Shown: positions 53,887 through 63,786, counted from the first letter of the stretch. The stretch: 64,000 bases of DNA from Candidatus Binataceae bacterium (GCA_030038355.1 JASHPB010000128.1:1-64000); one strand, 5' to 3'. Made by a program: numbers and translations. Notes: generated by a model not told the origin, from the sequence alone.

Positions 53887-54771
53887 ATGGGCAAGCTTGA
53901 CGGAAAAGTTGCGGCCATCACTGGCGCGGGTGGGGGAATCGGACGCGCGCTGGCAAAGTCGATGGCTGCGCAGGGAGCCTGTATCGTCGCCAACGACCTC
54001 GGCACGACGCTCGCTGGTGATCGGGCGACGAAATCGCCCGCTAACGATGTCGTCGCCGAGATCAAAGCGGCACGCGGCCGAGCCGTGGCCAACCTGATGG
54101 ACATCTCAACGATGGAGGGTGGCAAGGGTCTCGTCGATCAAGCGGTGAAGGAGTTCGGCAAACTCGACATCCTGGTGAACCTCGCCGGCGTCATCCGCGA
54201 TCGCATGATCTTCAACATGGAAGAAGAAGATTGGGATCGCGTGCTGGACAGCCATCTCAAAGGCACGTTTTGCACCAGCCGGTTTGCGTCGGCGCACATG
54301 CGCGAGCGCCGCAGCGGTCGAATCATCAATTTCTCCTCCAACGCCGCGCTAGGCAGTCCCGGACAGCCCAGCTACGCAGCGGCAAAGGCAGGTATCCTGG
54401 GCCTGACCTTCAGCACCGCTCAAGGATTGCGCCGTTATGGAATCACTTGCAATGCGATTTTTCCCGTCGCGGCAACGCGGATGACCGATACGATCCATCA
54501 GACAGAGTTTCGGATTACACCCAGTGCTGAGGCTCAAGGAACACCGTTCGATCCCGCCAATGTCGCGCCGATTGTGATTTTTCTGGCCAGCGACGAAGCG
54601 GCTGAGATCACCGGTCAGGTGTTCGGCTCAGTCGGCTACAGTGTGACGCGCTACAAGCACATGAGCCCGGAGAAAACCCTTCACAACAAAGAACCGTGGG
54701 AGCTGGACGACTTCTTTGAAGCGATGAAGCGAACGCTGGCGCGGGATCTGCAAAAGCCCCGGATGTCTTAG
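53887..54771 (+). CDS. Short-chain dehydrogenase/reductase
   Basis: From ATG 53887 (AAAGGGAAAGGG upstream) the protein has 294 aa. It has the cofactor motif TGAGGGIG, NLAGV and catalytic Ser with YAAAK. The long insert after VANDLG resembles multifunctional-enzyme-type hydroxyacyl-CoA dehydrogenases. It oxidises or reduces a keto/hydroxy substrate with NAD(P) and may act after the P450. Confidence 0.92.
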   Translation: MGKLDGKVAAITGAGGGIGRALAKSMAAQGACIVANDLGTTLAGDRATKSPANDVVAEIKAARGRAVANLMDISTMEGGKGLVDQAVKEFGKLDILVNLAGVIRDRMIFNMEEEDWDRVLDSHLKGTFCTSRFASAHMRERRSGRIINFSSNAALGSPGQPSYAAAKAGILGLTFSTAQGLRRYGITCNAIFPVAATRMTDTIHQTEFRITPSAEAQGTPFDPANVAPIVIFLASDEAAEITGQVFGSVGYSVTRYKHMSPEKTLHNKEPWELDDFFEAMKRTLARDLQKPRMS

Positions 54772-55312
54772 GGACGGTCTTAACACTCGAGTCGAGTTGA
54801 CGCAGCTTACTCAGATGAGTCGTCGGACTGCATTCGATTCACGACAGACATGGGGTCAACCGGACGACACCGATTCCTTAGCGCGCGATGTTGGTTCTGG
54901 CGACACGATCCTTTTCACACTGCGCCTGGCAACTTCGGCGCTGCCGCGCTAAGACGATAGGCGTTGTTTGGGAGTTTAGACGCTCGACAGCTCGAGGCCG
55001 ACGATACCTGCGAGTATAGGCGCCATGCTCACTGTCCGGGCAATGCTTGGAGATTTACCCAGCAGCACGATACGTAACAGATGCGTTTGTGCCTGAAGGG
55101 AGGGAAGAAGAAACCAGCGTGTGAAGAATCGGTCTCTGAGAGCAGCAAAGCAGGCTGGCGAAGCGGCGTCAGACTCAAATAGGCTCACGTTGTGGCTGCA
55201 GCGAGCCGGCAGGATCGTTAACCGCACCACAAATTTGACACCGGGTCCGGCGCAGGGCTATCGGTCATGTGCTCAGAAAGTTAAAAAAGGAAATTCCGTA
55301 AGGCGGGTCACC
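54772..55312. other. Intergenic stretch without a recognisable gene
   Basis: A palindrome-like ACTCGAGTCGAGT lies near 54786-54798. Open frames of up to 84 codons show no family pattern. Nothing else is supported. Confidence 0.4.
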
Positions 55313-55636
55313 TTGAGAAGTAGACGGCATTCAATCGCTTCGCTCATCGCCGCGTGCCTATTTTTCGCTTCCTGCGCCGGACTCAGCGAGTCGGCGCAGA
55401 ATGTGAAATACGCCACCAAGTCAGAAGCTCCGCCAGGATGCAAGGAAATTGGCGAAGTGTCGAGCGGATCACTCATGCCTTTGTTTGACATGACCTCGGT
55501 AAAGAATTCGTTGAGAAACAAAACGGCCGAGATGGGCGGAAATTATCTTGTTATCGACGCAATAACAAATGTGCCCGGCACCAACGGAAGTTCGTCTGGT
55601 TATTCGGGTAGCGGCCGCGCATATCAATGTCCGTAG
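55313..55636 (+). CDS. DUF4156-type lipoprotein
   Basis: A TTG at 55313, six bases after AAGGCGG, gives 107 aa with a lipoprotein signal ending FFASC. The mature part has GCKEIGEVSSGS and a Gly/Ser-rich end, as in small DUF4156 envelope lipoproteins. Some relatives are tied to envelope stress. The upstream ATG (55121) leads to a non-homologous head. Confidence 0.65.
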   Translation: MRSRRHSIASLIAACLFFASCAGLSESAQNVKYATKSEAPPGCKEIGEVSSGSLMPLFDMTSVKNSLRNKTAEMGGNYLVIDAITNVPGTNGSSSGYSGSGRAYQCP

Positions 55637-56143
55637 GATCGACTGCAGGTCGGTAAACTCGCACGACGCCGTTCCCTTGGACTAGCTTGCCAACTGATAT
55701 AAACGATCAGGCAGGCCAAGCGAAATCGCGCTTACTGGTGGCAGGCACCAAAAAAACCGCTGGCGTTCTGTGACGCGAAAGTCTACATGACCATCTGAAG
55801 ACGGGTCCGCGAAGGCTAAAGCACGACCAGGTTGACGTGTAGTTCATCCGCTAGCGGCGATCCGAGAGTGGCCGCTCCGAAATCTACGCCGGGCAGGAGT
55901 GTTGGCCGTTGTGAGCGAGTTGGCCACTGCAGGCAGATGGCGAGTCTCGGTGCCCGCCGGCCGCTGTTTGGTCCATCACCCCTTTGAAGGTTGTGCTGCA
56001 GGCACTCTCGGATTAGTAGCCGAGTGAGAAAGCGAGCCCTAAAATCGAATCGTGTGAATCTGTCAGCCTGTTCGTGCCTGGCATCCGCCGGTAGAGTCAG
56101 GTGTTTCGTTGGCGACGCGCCGACCTTGTCTTGAGTTTCAGCG
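55637..56143. other. Intergenic stretch without a recognisable gene
   Basis: No open frame with a family pattern, RNA or repeat was seen. The next gene ends here on the minus strand. Confidence 0.4.
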
Positions 56144-59026
56144 TCAGTTCATTAGGAGGACCCCGGCATTCTTCAGATCCCGCGTGTTGAAGCCCTCGAT
56201 GAACCAGCCGTAGATCTCCGCGAGCGTCGCGCGGGCCTCATCCCGACGGCCAATGTCACGCAACAATCGTGCGAGGCTCGCGGTTGCACGCAGTTCAAAG
56301 GATTTCGCCCCTTGTTCCGCGGCAATCGCGGCAGCAGCACGGAGATGTTGTTCCGCGGCTGTCGCGCTGCTTCGATCGATCATCATCAGGGCCTCGGCGC
56401 GAAGACGTTGAGCCTCAGATTCACCAAGATGCTCGCCGTTTGGCGTTGCCATCTCGGCAAACTTTGTCAGTGACTCAAGCGCATCCAGAGGTTGATCGGC
56501 CTTCAGGTACACTTCGGCGAGCATGACATGCTGGTATTTGACCATTGGTAACGTCCAGCCGGCGATACCTTGGCGGATCAACGCTGTGCCTTGTTCGAAT
56601 TTCCCCTGAAGGCCTGCTGCCCACCCCAGAACGAATGTGCAACCGGCCATGACGTGTGGATAGCCTTCGTGCTTCGCTACCTCAACGCCTTCTGTGGCCA
56701 GCCGGCAAGCCGTTTCGTATTGGCCGCGCCAAGTGGCAACCCAGCTTGCGGGGAGGAGGGTTTGCGCAATCGAGAACGGTTGCCGGAGTTCGCGTGCGCG
56801 CTCCACGGCGGACTGCGCCGAAAGCGTTGCCCGGTCCGGGTAACCAGCATTCCACCAACTTATTGCTGAGAAGCTGAGGGTCTCCGCAAGGGGTTCCATC
56901 CCTATCAAGCTCGCCCGTCCGGCTCCGTCAGGACAGTCGGCGAGCGCACCATCGAACAGTCGCACAGCATCACTCACTCGACCCATCCACAGGCTGACCC
57001 ACCCAAGTCCGGTTTTGGCGTCCGCAATTGCCGGCGAACGCTTGCTGCGCTCCGCCAGTGCCAGCATTTGCTGTGCGACCTCCAGTGACTCTGCGTAGCG
57101 GCCGCTGCTCAGATGACTTCGCCAAGTACTCCTCAGCGCCGCCGCCCGCTCGTCTTCGTCTCCTGAGCTCCGCGCAAGCGCTAGTATGCGCTCGCCGCCT
57201 GTTAGCGTCTCGGGCGAGCCCCAGCCTTCCGTTGCCGTTGCCGCACTAACGAGCATCTCTAGCAGTTCAAATTCGCGATGATCGCGATGGGGATTCTGTG
57301 GCAGCTGCGGAATTAACGCGAGAGCGGCGCGCGCCTGTGCCAAAGCCTCAGGGAACGCAGAGCGCGAGAGCGCCCGCTGCGTAGCGCGCGATAGGTACTC
57401 GACCGCCTTCTCCTGCTGGTGGCTACTGACATAATGATGTGCCAGCTCGTTCGCGATCTCGGTAGCCTGCGCTCCATAAGCTTGCTCGGCCCAGTCCGCA
57501 ATCCGCCGGTGGAGCTCGATGCGATTGCTCACTGGCAACCGATTGTAAAGCGCTTCTTGGTAAAGCGCATGATGAAAGCGAAAGCGCGGTGCGACCGTAC
57601 CATCAGGCCAGTTTAAGACGCCCGCCGCTGCCAGGAACTGCTGCCCGCGCACCAGCCGAGTGCAGCAAGCGTCGATTTGAGCGAGCGGCCGGTCGAGCGC
57701 GGCAGCAATCGGTGCGACCGAAAATTCCACTCCGGCAACACTCGCCGCTTCGAGCACGTGCTGCTCATCGTCGCTCAGCCGTTGCAGGTTACGCTCGATC
57801 ATCTGGCGGATGTTGCGAGGCGCATCGATCTTGGCCGCATCCGCTCGCGAGCCTTGCTCAACTAGGTAATCAACTACGTTTACCATCAGGAGCGGATTGC
57901 CCTCACTGCGAGCATAGATCCTTGCGGCGCTTAGGTGTTCCTTGCTGTCAGGAAAGCGCCGGGCGAGGTAGGTCGCGACGTCCGCCTGGCCCAATGGTGG
58001 CAATCGTAACTCGCTGCACTGCTGATGTAGTTCCAGTTCCTCTTTCATCGCACGCAGCGGATGCTCTCGGGTGAGTATCTCGACCGGCCGGTAGGTGCCT
58101 AAAATCGTCAGGCACGCACGTTCAGAGCGTCGCGCGACAGTGGCAATCAGGTCCAAGGTCGAGCGGTCGCTCCAATGGAGATCCTCGAGCAGCAGGACCA
58201 ATGGCATCTCCGCGGCCATCATTTCCAGCGCCTCGGCCATCTCGCGCAGCATCCGTTGCTGGGTCATTCCCTGGGCAACCCTCTGGAAGCCCTTGTGTTC
58301 TGACTCGCTCAGCAGCGACGGCATCTGCGCAAGCCAGCTCGGTGCAACACGACGCATAACCGCGAGAAGGCGGGCACCATGAGGAGCTCGACAGAGGCGA
58401 GTTAACGCTTCCAACACCGGCATATACGGCTCGCCGCTTCCGTATTGCTCGACGCACTGGCCGTGACCAATGCGCTCCACTCGGGCACGTGCAATCGCGC
58501 CGAGAAAGGACCGTGCAAAAGTCGTCTTACCGATTCCCGGCTCACCTGTGATGAAAGCGACCTGGCGGGTTCCAGCGCTCGCCTTGGCGAACATCTCGTG
58601 GATGCGGGCGAGTTGCTCCTCGCGCCCCACCATCAACTGCGCTTCGGGGTCGGCCCCAAAAGGCCCGTTCGGCCACGCCAGCATTGAGTTTCCATCCCGC
58701 TCCGACGGCTCGACGGTGCCTCCGAAACGATAACCCATTCCCTGAACCTTGATGATGAAGTGCGGATTCCGCGCATCATCATTCAAAGCACGACGCAGTT
58801 TCCGCACGGCGGTATTGATGGCGGCGTCAGAATCGAGAAAGACTCCACTTCCCCAGACTCGTTCGTGGATTTCTTCCCGAGTACGCAACTGCCCCGGTCT
58901 CTCAACGAGCAAAAGCAGCAGGTCGAATGGGATGCGCTCTAGCGGCACAGAGCGGCCATTGTGACGAAGCTCATAGGCGCCACGGTCAAGCTCGAATTCC
59001 GCGAATCTAATGATTTCTGCTGCCAT
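56144..59026 (-). CDS. Large winged-helix/AAA ATPase/TPR transcriptional regulator
   Basis: From ATG 59026 the protein has 960 aa. Residues 1-100 are an OmpR-type winged helix (RFAEFELDRGAYELRHNG and VQGMGYRF). A STAND-like ATPase follows (Walker A GEPGIGKTT near 165; LLLLEDLHW Walker B). Residues 500-950 are TPR-like helices. Such MalT/LAL-like proteins activate genes on binding an inducer. It is divergent from the Rieske oxygenase genes and could control them. Confidence 0.9.
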   Translation of the reverse strand: MAAEIIRFAEFELDRGAYELRHNGRSVPLERIPFDLLLLLVERPGQLRTREEIHERVWGSGVFLDSDAAINTAVRKLRRALNDDARNPHFIIKVQGMGYRFGGTVEPSERDGNSMLAWPNGPFGADPEAQLMVGREEQLARIHEMFAKASAGTRQVAFITGEPGIGKTTFARSFLGAIARARVERIGHGQCVEQYGSGEPYMPVLEALTRLCRAPHGARLLAVMRRVAPSWLAQMPSLLSESEHKGFQRVAQGMTQQRMLREMAEALEMMAAEMPLVLLLEDLHWSDRSTLDLIATVARRSERACLTILGTYRPVEILTREHPLRAMKEELELHQQCSELRLPPLGQADVATYLARRFPDSKEHLSAARIYARSEGNPLLMVNVVDYLVEQGSRADAAKIDAPRNIRQMIERNLQRLSDDEQHVLEAASVAGVEFSVAPIAAALDRPLAQIDACCTRLVRGQQFLAAAGVLNWPDGTVAPRFRFHHALYQEALYNRLPVSNRIELHRRIADWAEQAYGAQATEIANELAHHYVSSHQQEKAVEYLSRATQRALSRSAFPEALAQARAALALIPQLPQNPHRDHREFELLEMLVSAATATEGWGSPETLTGGERILALARSSGDEDERAAALRSTWRSHLSSGRYAESLEVAQQMLALAERSKRSPAIADAKTGLGWVSLWMGRVSDAVRLFDGALADCPDGAGRASLIGMEPLAETLSFSAISWWNAGYPDRATLSAQSAVERARELRQPFSIAQTLLPASWVATWRGQYETACRLATEGVEVAKHEGYPHVMAGCTFVLGWAAGLQGKFEQGTALIRQGIAGWTLPMVKYQHVMLAEVYLKADQPLDALESLTKFAEMATPNGEHLGESEAQRLRAEALMMIDRSSATAAEQHLRAAAAIAAEQGAKSFELRATASLARLLRDIGRRDEARATLAEIYGWFIEGFNTRDLKNAGVLLMN

Positions 59027-59232
59027 TTGATGGCTCTCGCCCGCCAAGCCATCCTACAATTGCGGCAAGGCCCCCGAAAAGGGTGACAGACTTCAGAAAA
59101 TCTTCAGAATCTCTCTATTCCTAACAGTGTCTCTCGTTCCAGATGATAGACGCGAAGTCAAGCTAGCCGGTTTTGAATTTGCGCGCCCCGATTGAACAAT
59201 AGTGTTCGGTCGGAAACTGGAGAATTCCACTA

Positions 59233-60474
59233 ATGAAAGTCGAAAAGCCTGCCTTCTTCCCGCGCTCGGATGGCTCACGGATCCCGTACGAGGTCTACAG
59301 TTCATCCGAGATATATCGGCTCGAACAGGAGCAGATCTTTCGGGGGCCGACGTGGAGCTTCGTCGCTCTGGAGGCGGAGATTCCAAGACCCGGCGATTTC
59401 AAGAGCACCTTCGTCGGCGACACGCCAGTGGTGGTAACACGCAACGAGGACCAGACTCTTTCCGCTTGGGTTAACCGTTGCGCTCACCGGGGGGCGATGG
59501 TGTGCCGCGCCGCCCGCGGTAACACGAAGAGCCATATCTGCGCATACCATCAATGGAGTTATGACAGGCGCGGCAATCTGCGCGGCGTGCCCTTCCGCAA
59601 CGGTGTCAAAGGCGTCTCCGGAATGCCCGCCGATTTCGACCTTGAGGAGCACGGACTGCAGAAGTTGCGAACAGGAGCTTATCGCGGCCTGGTCTTCTCC
59701 ACTTTCAGCAACTCCGTGTCCTCACTCTTCGACTACTTAGGTCCGGAAATGCGTCGGGGCGTCGATCGTATCTTTCACAAACCTATAGTGTATCTCGGAT
59801 GTAGCAGGCAGTACTCGAGATCCAACTGGAAGCTGTACAGTGAGAATGTCCGCGATCCGTACCATGCCTCGCTCCTGCATCCATTTTTCAGCACCTTCAA
59901 TCTCGTACGAGCTACGACCAGAGCCGAGTGGACTTATGATGAGCACGGCCTCCACACGTGCGGGTTAGGGTTTCACACTGAAGATACGAGCGCGGCCGCT
60001 GCCTACAGAGGCATCGGAGTTACTTCATTCAAGGAAAATCTCAGGTTGGAAGATCTTTCGATCTTGGCCAACTCTAACGAGTTTGACAGACCTGCTGATT
60101 TTCAGATCGAGGCGATCTTTCCTCAGCTTGTCATTCAACAGATCCAGAACAGCTTGGTCGCACGGCAGATCTTGCCTAAAGGCCCCAACAATTTCGAATT
60201 GGTCTACCATTTCTTTGGATACGCCGATGATACGCCTGAGATGCGGATGCGTCGTGTCAAACACGCCAATCTGGTGGGGCCAGCCGGTCTGGTCTCAATG
60301 GAGGACACGCTAGCCACCGAGTTGGTGCAATTCGGCGCGGTGGGGAGCGGCGATGCGCTCTCGGTAGCCGACATGGGGCGCGACTCGCCGGAGGTGGAAG
60401 AGGCCAGCTCCATGATTTCCGAAAGTCACGTCCGGCGCTTTTGGCGCGCTTATCAGGAATTGATGGGATTATGA
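59233..60474 (+). CDS. Rieske ring-hydroxylating oxygenase alpha subunit
   Basis: The 413-aa protein has a Rieske [2Fe-2S] centre (C83, H85, C103, H106 in CAHRG and CAYHQW) and a mononuclear iron site with H211, H216 and bridging D208 in VRDPYHASLLHP. It matches the benzoate/anthranilate/biphenyl oxygenase type, adding O2 to an aromatic acid or similar. A GGAGAATT site precedes the ATG. The beta subunit gene follows; no reductase or ferredoxin gene is near. Confidence 0.93.
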   Translation: MKVEKPAFFPRSDGSRIPYEVYSSSEIYRLEQEQIFRGPTWSFVALEAEIPRPGDFKSTFVGDTPVVVTRNEDQTLSAWVNRCAHRGAMVCRAARGNTKSHICAYHQWSYDRRGNLRGVPFRNGVKGVSGMPADFDLEEHGLQKLRTGAYRGLVFSTFSNSVSSLFDYLGPEMRRGVDRIFHKPIVYLGCSRQYSRSNWKLYSENVRDPYHASLLHPFFSTFNLVRATTRAEWTYDEHGLHTCGLGFHTEDTSAAAAYRGIGVTSFKENLRLEDLSILANSNEFDRPADFQIEAIFPQLVIQQIQNSLVARQILPKGPNNFELVYHFFGYADDTPEMRMRRVKHANLVGPAGLVSMEDTLATELVQFGAVGSGDALSVADMGRDSPEVEEASSMISESHVRRFWRAYQELMGL

Positions 60475-60507
60475 GCACAACTGATGCTTACCGATGGAGT
60501 GGGGTCG

Positions 60508-60996
60508 ATGGATGAGGCGACAAGCTCGGAGATGATCCTTTGGTACGAGCTGCACCGTCTGCAGGAGCGTTACGTTGGCACCATCGACTCAGATCACCTT
60601 GAGGAATGGCCCAACCTTTTCACTGAGGATGGCATCTACGAGATCGTTCCCAAGGAAAACGCCGATCTCGACCTTCCTATCGGCATCGTCCACTGTTTCG
60701 GCCGTCAGATGATGCGGGATCGCATCGTCGCACTACGGAAGGCGAACGTCTTCGAGCCGCACACCTATCGGCACATGATTTCGGGAATGGAATTCACCAA
60801 GGTCAGCACCGACACGCTCGACATGCAATCGAACTACGTCGTCGTTCAGACTCTCAGTAACGGCGAGTCGCGAATATTTCAGGCAGGACGATACATCGAT
60901 CGAGTGGTCCGTACGGTCAATGGTTGGCGCTATCAACGCAAGTTGGCAGTTTATGATACGTCCCGTGTGCAGACCTTGTTAGTCACTCCAATCTAG
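60508..60996 (+). CDS. Ring-hydroxylating oxygenase beta subunit
   Basis: The ATG at 60508 lies after GGAGTGGGG and gives 162 aa; ATG 60484 lacks a ribosome site. It has the NTF2-like fold of small oxygenase subunits: LHRLQERYVGTIDSDHLEEW at the start and DRVVRTVNGWRYQRKLAVYDT at the end. It stabilises the alpha3beta3 oxygenase. Confidence 0.9.
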   Translation: MDEATSSEMILWYELHRLQERYVGTIDSDHLEEWPNLFTEDGIYEIVPKENADLDLPIGIVHCFGRQMMRDRIVALRKANVFEPHTYRHMISGMEFTKVSTDTLDMQSNYVVVQTLSNGESRIFQAGRYIDRVVRTVNGWRYQRKLAVYDTSRVQTLLVTPI

Positions 60997-61175
60997 CTAC
61001 CGCAGAGGAGAGCTAAGGTGGTCGTAACTAAGGCAACCACAGATGAATGCTTGTCCCGTCGCCGATCGTGGTATTGCAACTCACGAACGTTCAAAGGAAC
61101 TAACTCGTGTCAAATGGTGCGATCGAGGGGGCCTGCTCGTAATCTCGCTAAAACTCCAGTCAACTCAAGCACCTT

Positions 61176-61533
61176 TGGTGGAGGCGGGGGGAATTGAACC
61201 CCCGTCCGAAGGCAGTCCGGCGATAGCCACTACACGCTTAGTCCGCGATTTGGAGCTCGCTCCAAAAGCACCCACGGACGGGCTCTCTCGAAGCCAGCCA
61301 GTTTGATCTCGGGCCACCGTCCAACCGGCGAACGACGGCACCCCAGCCCGCTAAATGACGCCCAGACCCGCCGCCGCGGGCATACGGCGGCTGGACGCTA
61401 GCGGCCCTTAGGCCGCCAGAGCGTAACCGTTATTGTCTGCGGGTAAATTTCGCAGTCTGTCTGTTTAACGGGCCGACAGTACCCCGGCGTGCGACCATGA
61501 CCCTCTTGTCTCCGTCGAATCCAGTTCGCCCCC
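61176..61533 (-). ncRNA. ssrA: tmRNA
   Basis: On the minus strand the 5' end GGGGGCGAACTGGATTCGACGG (61533 downwards; pairing bases only need 7) matches the conserved tmRNA start, and the 3' end has GGTTCAATTCC followed by CGCCTCCACCA, with CCA encoded at 61176-61178. Acceptor GGGGGCG pairs with CGCCTCC. The tag frame runs 61440-61408: after TACCC, GCA starts ADNNGYALAA and ends in TAA. It frees stalled ribosomes with SmpB, encoded 600 bp away. Length is 358 nt. Confidence 0.96.
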
Positions 61534-61584
61534 AATGGCGGACATCTTTCTGACGCTCCGCTCGGTCGGAACGATTACACCTTC

Positions 61585-61613
61585 AATCTATGGACGATCT
61601 GGCACCCGTGCAA
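61585..61613 (-). promoter_or_regulatory. Candidate sigma-70 promoter for ssrA
   Basis: On the minus strand TTGCAC (61608-61613) and TAGATT (61585-61590) are separated by 17 bases. Transcription would start about 45 bases before the mature tmRNA 5' end, consistent with later RNase P trimming. Confidence 0.4.
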
Positions 61614-61760
61614 CGCCCCTGCTGGCCTGATCATGCTCGCTCAATGAAAAGCTCCAATGCATCAATGTCTTTTTGCGGCGAAAATCTCAAAATCGCGCCG
61701 TCATACCTGCGTAGATAATCGCTCGGACACGAGGTGGCGAAAGTCATTCGGCGGCCGAGT

Positions 61761-61976
61761 TCAGATCGGGATCAGGCTGCGACAGGTCACGCAGATGACT
61801 TGCTGAACACCGTCGAGGTAGCCGCCGCCGGCGAAGCCTCGCGATACTGCTAGGACGATTCGATCGCGTTTGCCGTCTACGCGCGCCGGGTTCTCTTCAT
61901 CCTCGACGATTGCCTGGCCCGTTGTCCTGCAATTCGGGCAAAATAGCCGCGCCTTGAAGATCTCGCGTTCGGGCAT
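61761..61976 (-). CDS. Small zinc-ribbon-like protein
   Basis: The 71-aa protein has two CxxC pairs (FCPNC near the start, CVTC near the end) and a central basic region. It probably binds one zinc. It is divergent from smpB and no function can be given. Confidence 0.55.
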   Translation of the reverse strand: MPEREIFKARLFCPNCRTTGQAIVEDEENPARVDGKRDRIVLAVSRGFAGGGYLDGVQQVICVTCRSLIPI

Positions 61977-62134
61977 CGAAGTTCTTCACTCGACGATACC
62001 GCAGCTATCGCGTGCGATCGAACCGCACGGGCAGCTTGCTTTCGCGCGTCGTCAATCACGCGTAACATCAAGGATTCGCCGGCGATCAGAGCGCGCGCCC
62101 GAGCATTGGCATCGCGCGCAGCGAGGCGAATCGG

Positions 62135-62623
62135 ATGGCGCAAAGCAAGGACAGCAAAAAGCGCGAAGATGGTTTCGATCTCGTCGTCGAGAATCGAAAG
62201 GCGCGCCACGACTTCTCTATTGAAGAGGCGGTCGAGGCAGGGATGGCGCTGACCGGCACCGAAGTGAAGTCGCTCCGCGCGCATCGCGCAAACCTTCGCG
62301 ACAGTTACGTGCGCATCAAGAACGGCGAGGCATTCCTGCAGGGCGTGCACATCGGCGCCTATGCGCCCGCCGGACAGTTCAGTCACAAAGAGACTCGCGA
62401 CCGCAAGCTCCTGATGCATCGGCGCGAAATCAATCGTCTATGGGGACGCGTGCGTGAGCGCGGCTACTCGATCGTGCCACTCAAGATTTACTTCAAGGAC
62501 GGCCATGCCAAGGTCGAGGTCGGCCTCGCCAAGGGCAAGCACGCCTACGACAAGCGTGAGGCGATCGCGCGTAAGGCGATGCGTCGAGAAATAGAGCGCG
62601 AATTGAAAGGCCGCAATCGGTAA
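62135..62623 (+). CDS. smpB: SsrA-binding protein SmpB
   Basis: The 162-aa protein has NRKARHDFSIEEAVEAGMAL, GTEVKSLRAHRANLRDSYV and the basic C-terminal tail of SmpB. It carries tmRNA to stalled ribosomes. The ssrA gene lies 600 bp upstream on the other strand. The C-terminal tail is expected to enter the empty mRNA channel. Confidence 0.96.
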   Translation: MAQSKDSKKREDGFDLVVENRKARHDFSIEEAVEAGMALTGTEVKSLRAHRANLRDSYVRIKNGEAFLQGVHIGAYAPAGQFSHKETRDRKLLMHRREINRLWGRVRERGYSIVPLKIYFKDGHAKVEVGLAKGKHAYDKREAIARKAMRREIERELKGRNR

Positions 62624-62930
62624 CCAGCCGCCGCGTGATTAGCCCGCGACCGCGGAATCGCCCCTCTCCTGATGATATCAGTGGTACTTGCAACATGAAG
62701 CATCGTATTCGATAGAGATGCATCGGAACGCGTGAAGTGCACCACCGTAGCAATCATCAGAAAGCCCGCCAGTATCAGACGAAACGCATTCCCGCCGATA
62801 GCGTATAACATAATAGAAGGACGCCCGCTGGCGTCCGAAACGTGCAGGTGGAGTGGTCCGCGAAGCCTGCAAACAACTCCCGCCCCGCTCCTCTCTCACA
62901 TCTCGGCCTCCAGCCGGCCCATTAACAAAT
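62624..62930. other. Intergenic stretch without a recognisable gene
   Basis: A minus-strand frame (62811 downwards) begins with a hydrophobic helix but has no ribosome site and runs into smpB, so it is not called. No terminator was recognised behind smpB. Confidence 0.4.
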
Positions 62931-63383
62931 ATGAAGACTAAACTTCTATCGCTCGTGGCGCTGATTGTCGCCGCGCTCGGATTCTCGGGATGCTACGACG
63001 CCTATCCGGGTTACGGATATGGCGGCGGCTGGGGCTCTTCGTACGTCGCTTCGGAACCCATTCATGCCGACCGGTTATACCCGGACGGCTGGGGCGGCGG
63101 CTTTGGCTACCCAGCCTACTCCGGCGGGCACTACTGGGATCGCGACTGGGGTTGGAACCACGGCGGTTGGGACCATCCCGGATGGGGCGGCTGGAACAAC
63201 AATCATTTCGTAGTTCCTGAGCACGGTGGATTCGTCACGCATAACTTCGGCGCGACGGGCGGTCACGGTTTCGCGATGGCGCATAACGATGGATTCCAAG
63301 GCAGCGGCTTTGGCGGATTCCATGGCGGCGGCGGATGGCACGGCGGCGGTGGTGGATTCCATGGTGGTAGCGGCCATCGGTGA
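62931..63383 (+). CDS. Gly/Trp/His-rich surface lipoprotein
   Basis: From ATG 62931 the protein has 150 aa with a signal peptide and lipobox GFSGC. The mature part is rich in Gly, Trp, Tyr and His (repeated WGGG, HGGG patterns) and ends in His-Gly repeats. Such composition suggests a low-complexity envelope protein, perhaps metal-binding; no domain is recognised. Confidence 0.7.
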   Translation: MKTKLLSLVALIVAALGFSGCYDAYPGYGYGGGWGSSYVASEPIHADRLYPDGWGGGFGYPAYSGGHYWDRDWGWNHGGWDHPGWGGWNNNHFVVPEHGGFVTHNFGATGGHGFAMAHNDGFQGSGFGGFHGGGGWHGGGGGFHGGSGHR

Positions 63384-63452
63384 GCTCACGCTGCGTAATC
63401 GAACAGTAACCGGTTGATCAATTCCGTCGTAAGCAGAGTTGGAGATTGAGCC

Positions 63453-63773
63453 ATGAGGAAAGATGAACAGATGATAAGCCCTCGAATCCTTGCCAAGAGG
63501 CCGCGATTCGCAAGCACCTGCCGCTACATTGCGGGTGCGGTCGCACTCGGGATGACGCTCGCGCTGGCGGGATGCTACGGGCCGCCGATGTCGCCGCGCG
63601 AACGTGACACCCTGGTCGGCGGCGCGGTTGGCCTCGGCGGCGGCGCGCTCGTCGGCTCCGCTATGGGCAGTCCGGGTGCGGGCGCTGCAATTGGTGGTCT
63701 GGCTGGTGCGGGCGCAGGTTACTTGATCGGCAATCACCAGGAGAACGAGTACTGGCGCTCCGGCGGATATTGA
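63453..63773 (+). CDS. Glycine-zipper lipoprotein
   Basis: The 106-aa protein has a signal with LALAGC and two glycine-zipper helices (VGGAVGLGGGALVGSAMG; AIGGLAGAGAGYLIG). It resembles outer-membrane glycine-zipper (YMGG/2TM) lipoproteins that support envelope integrity. GGAG precedes the start by about 10 bases. Confidence 0.8.
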   Translation: MRKDEQMISPRILAKRPRFASTCRYIAGAVALGMTLALAGCYGPPMSPRERDTLVGGAVGLGGGALVGSAMGSPGAGAAIGGLAGAGAGYLIGNHQENEYWRSGGY

Positions 63774-63786
63774 TTGACGCGGCTGG

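Noticed and set aside
61043-61306. An 87-codon plus-strand frame with VEAGGIEPPSEG
   Set aside because: It is the reverse complement of the tmRNA 3' end; this peptide is a well-known false translation over tmRNA and tRNA-like sequences.
62545-62811. Minus-strand frame starting with a hydrophobic helix
   Set aside because: No ribosome site and it overlaps the smpB 3' end; only the first 45 codons look protein-like.
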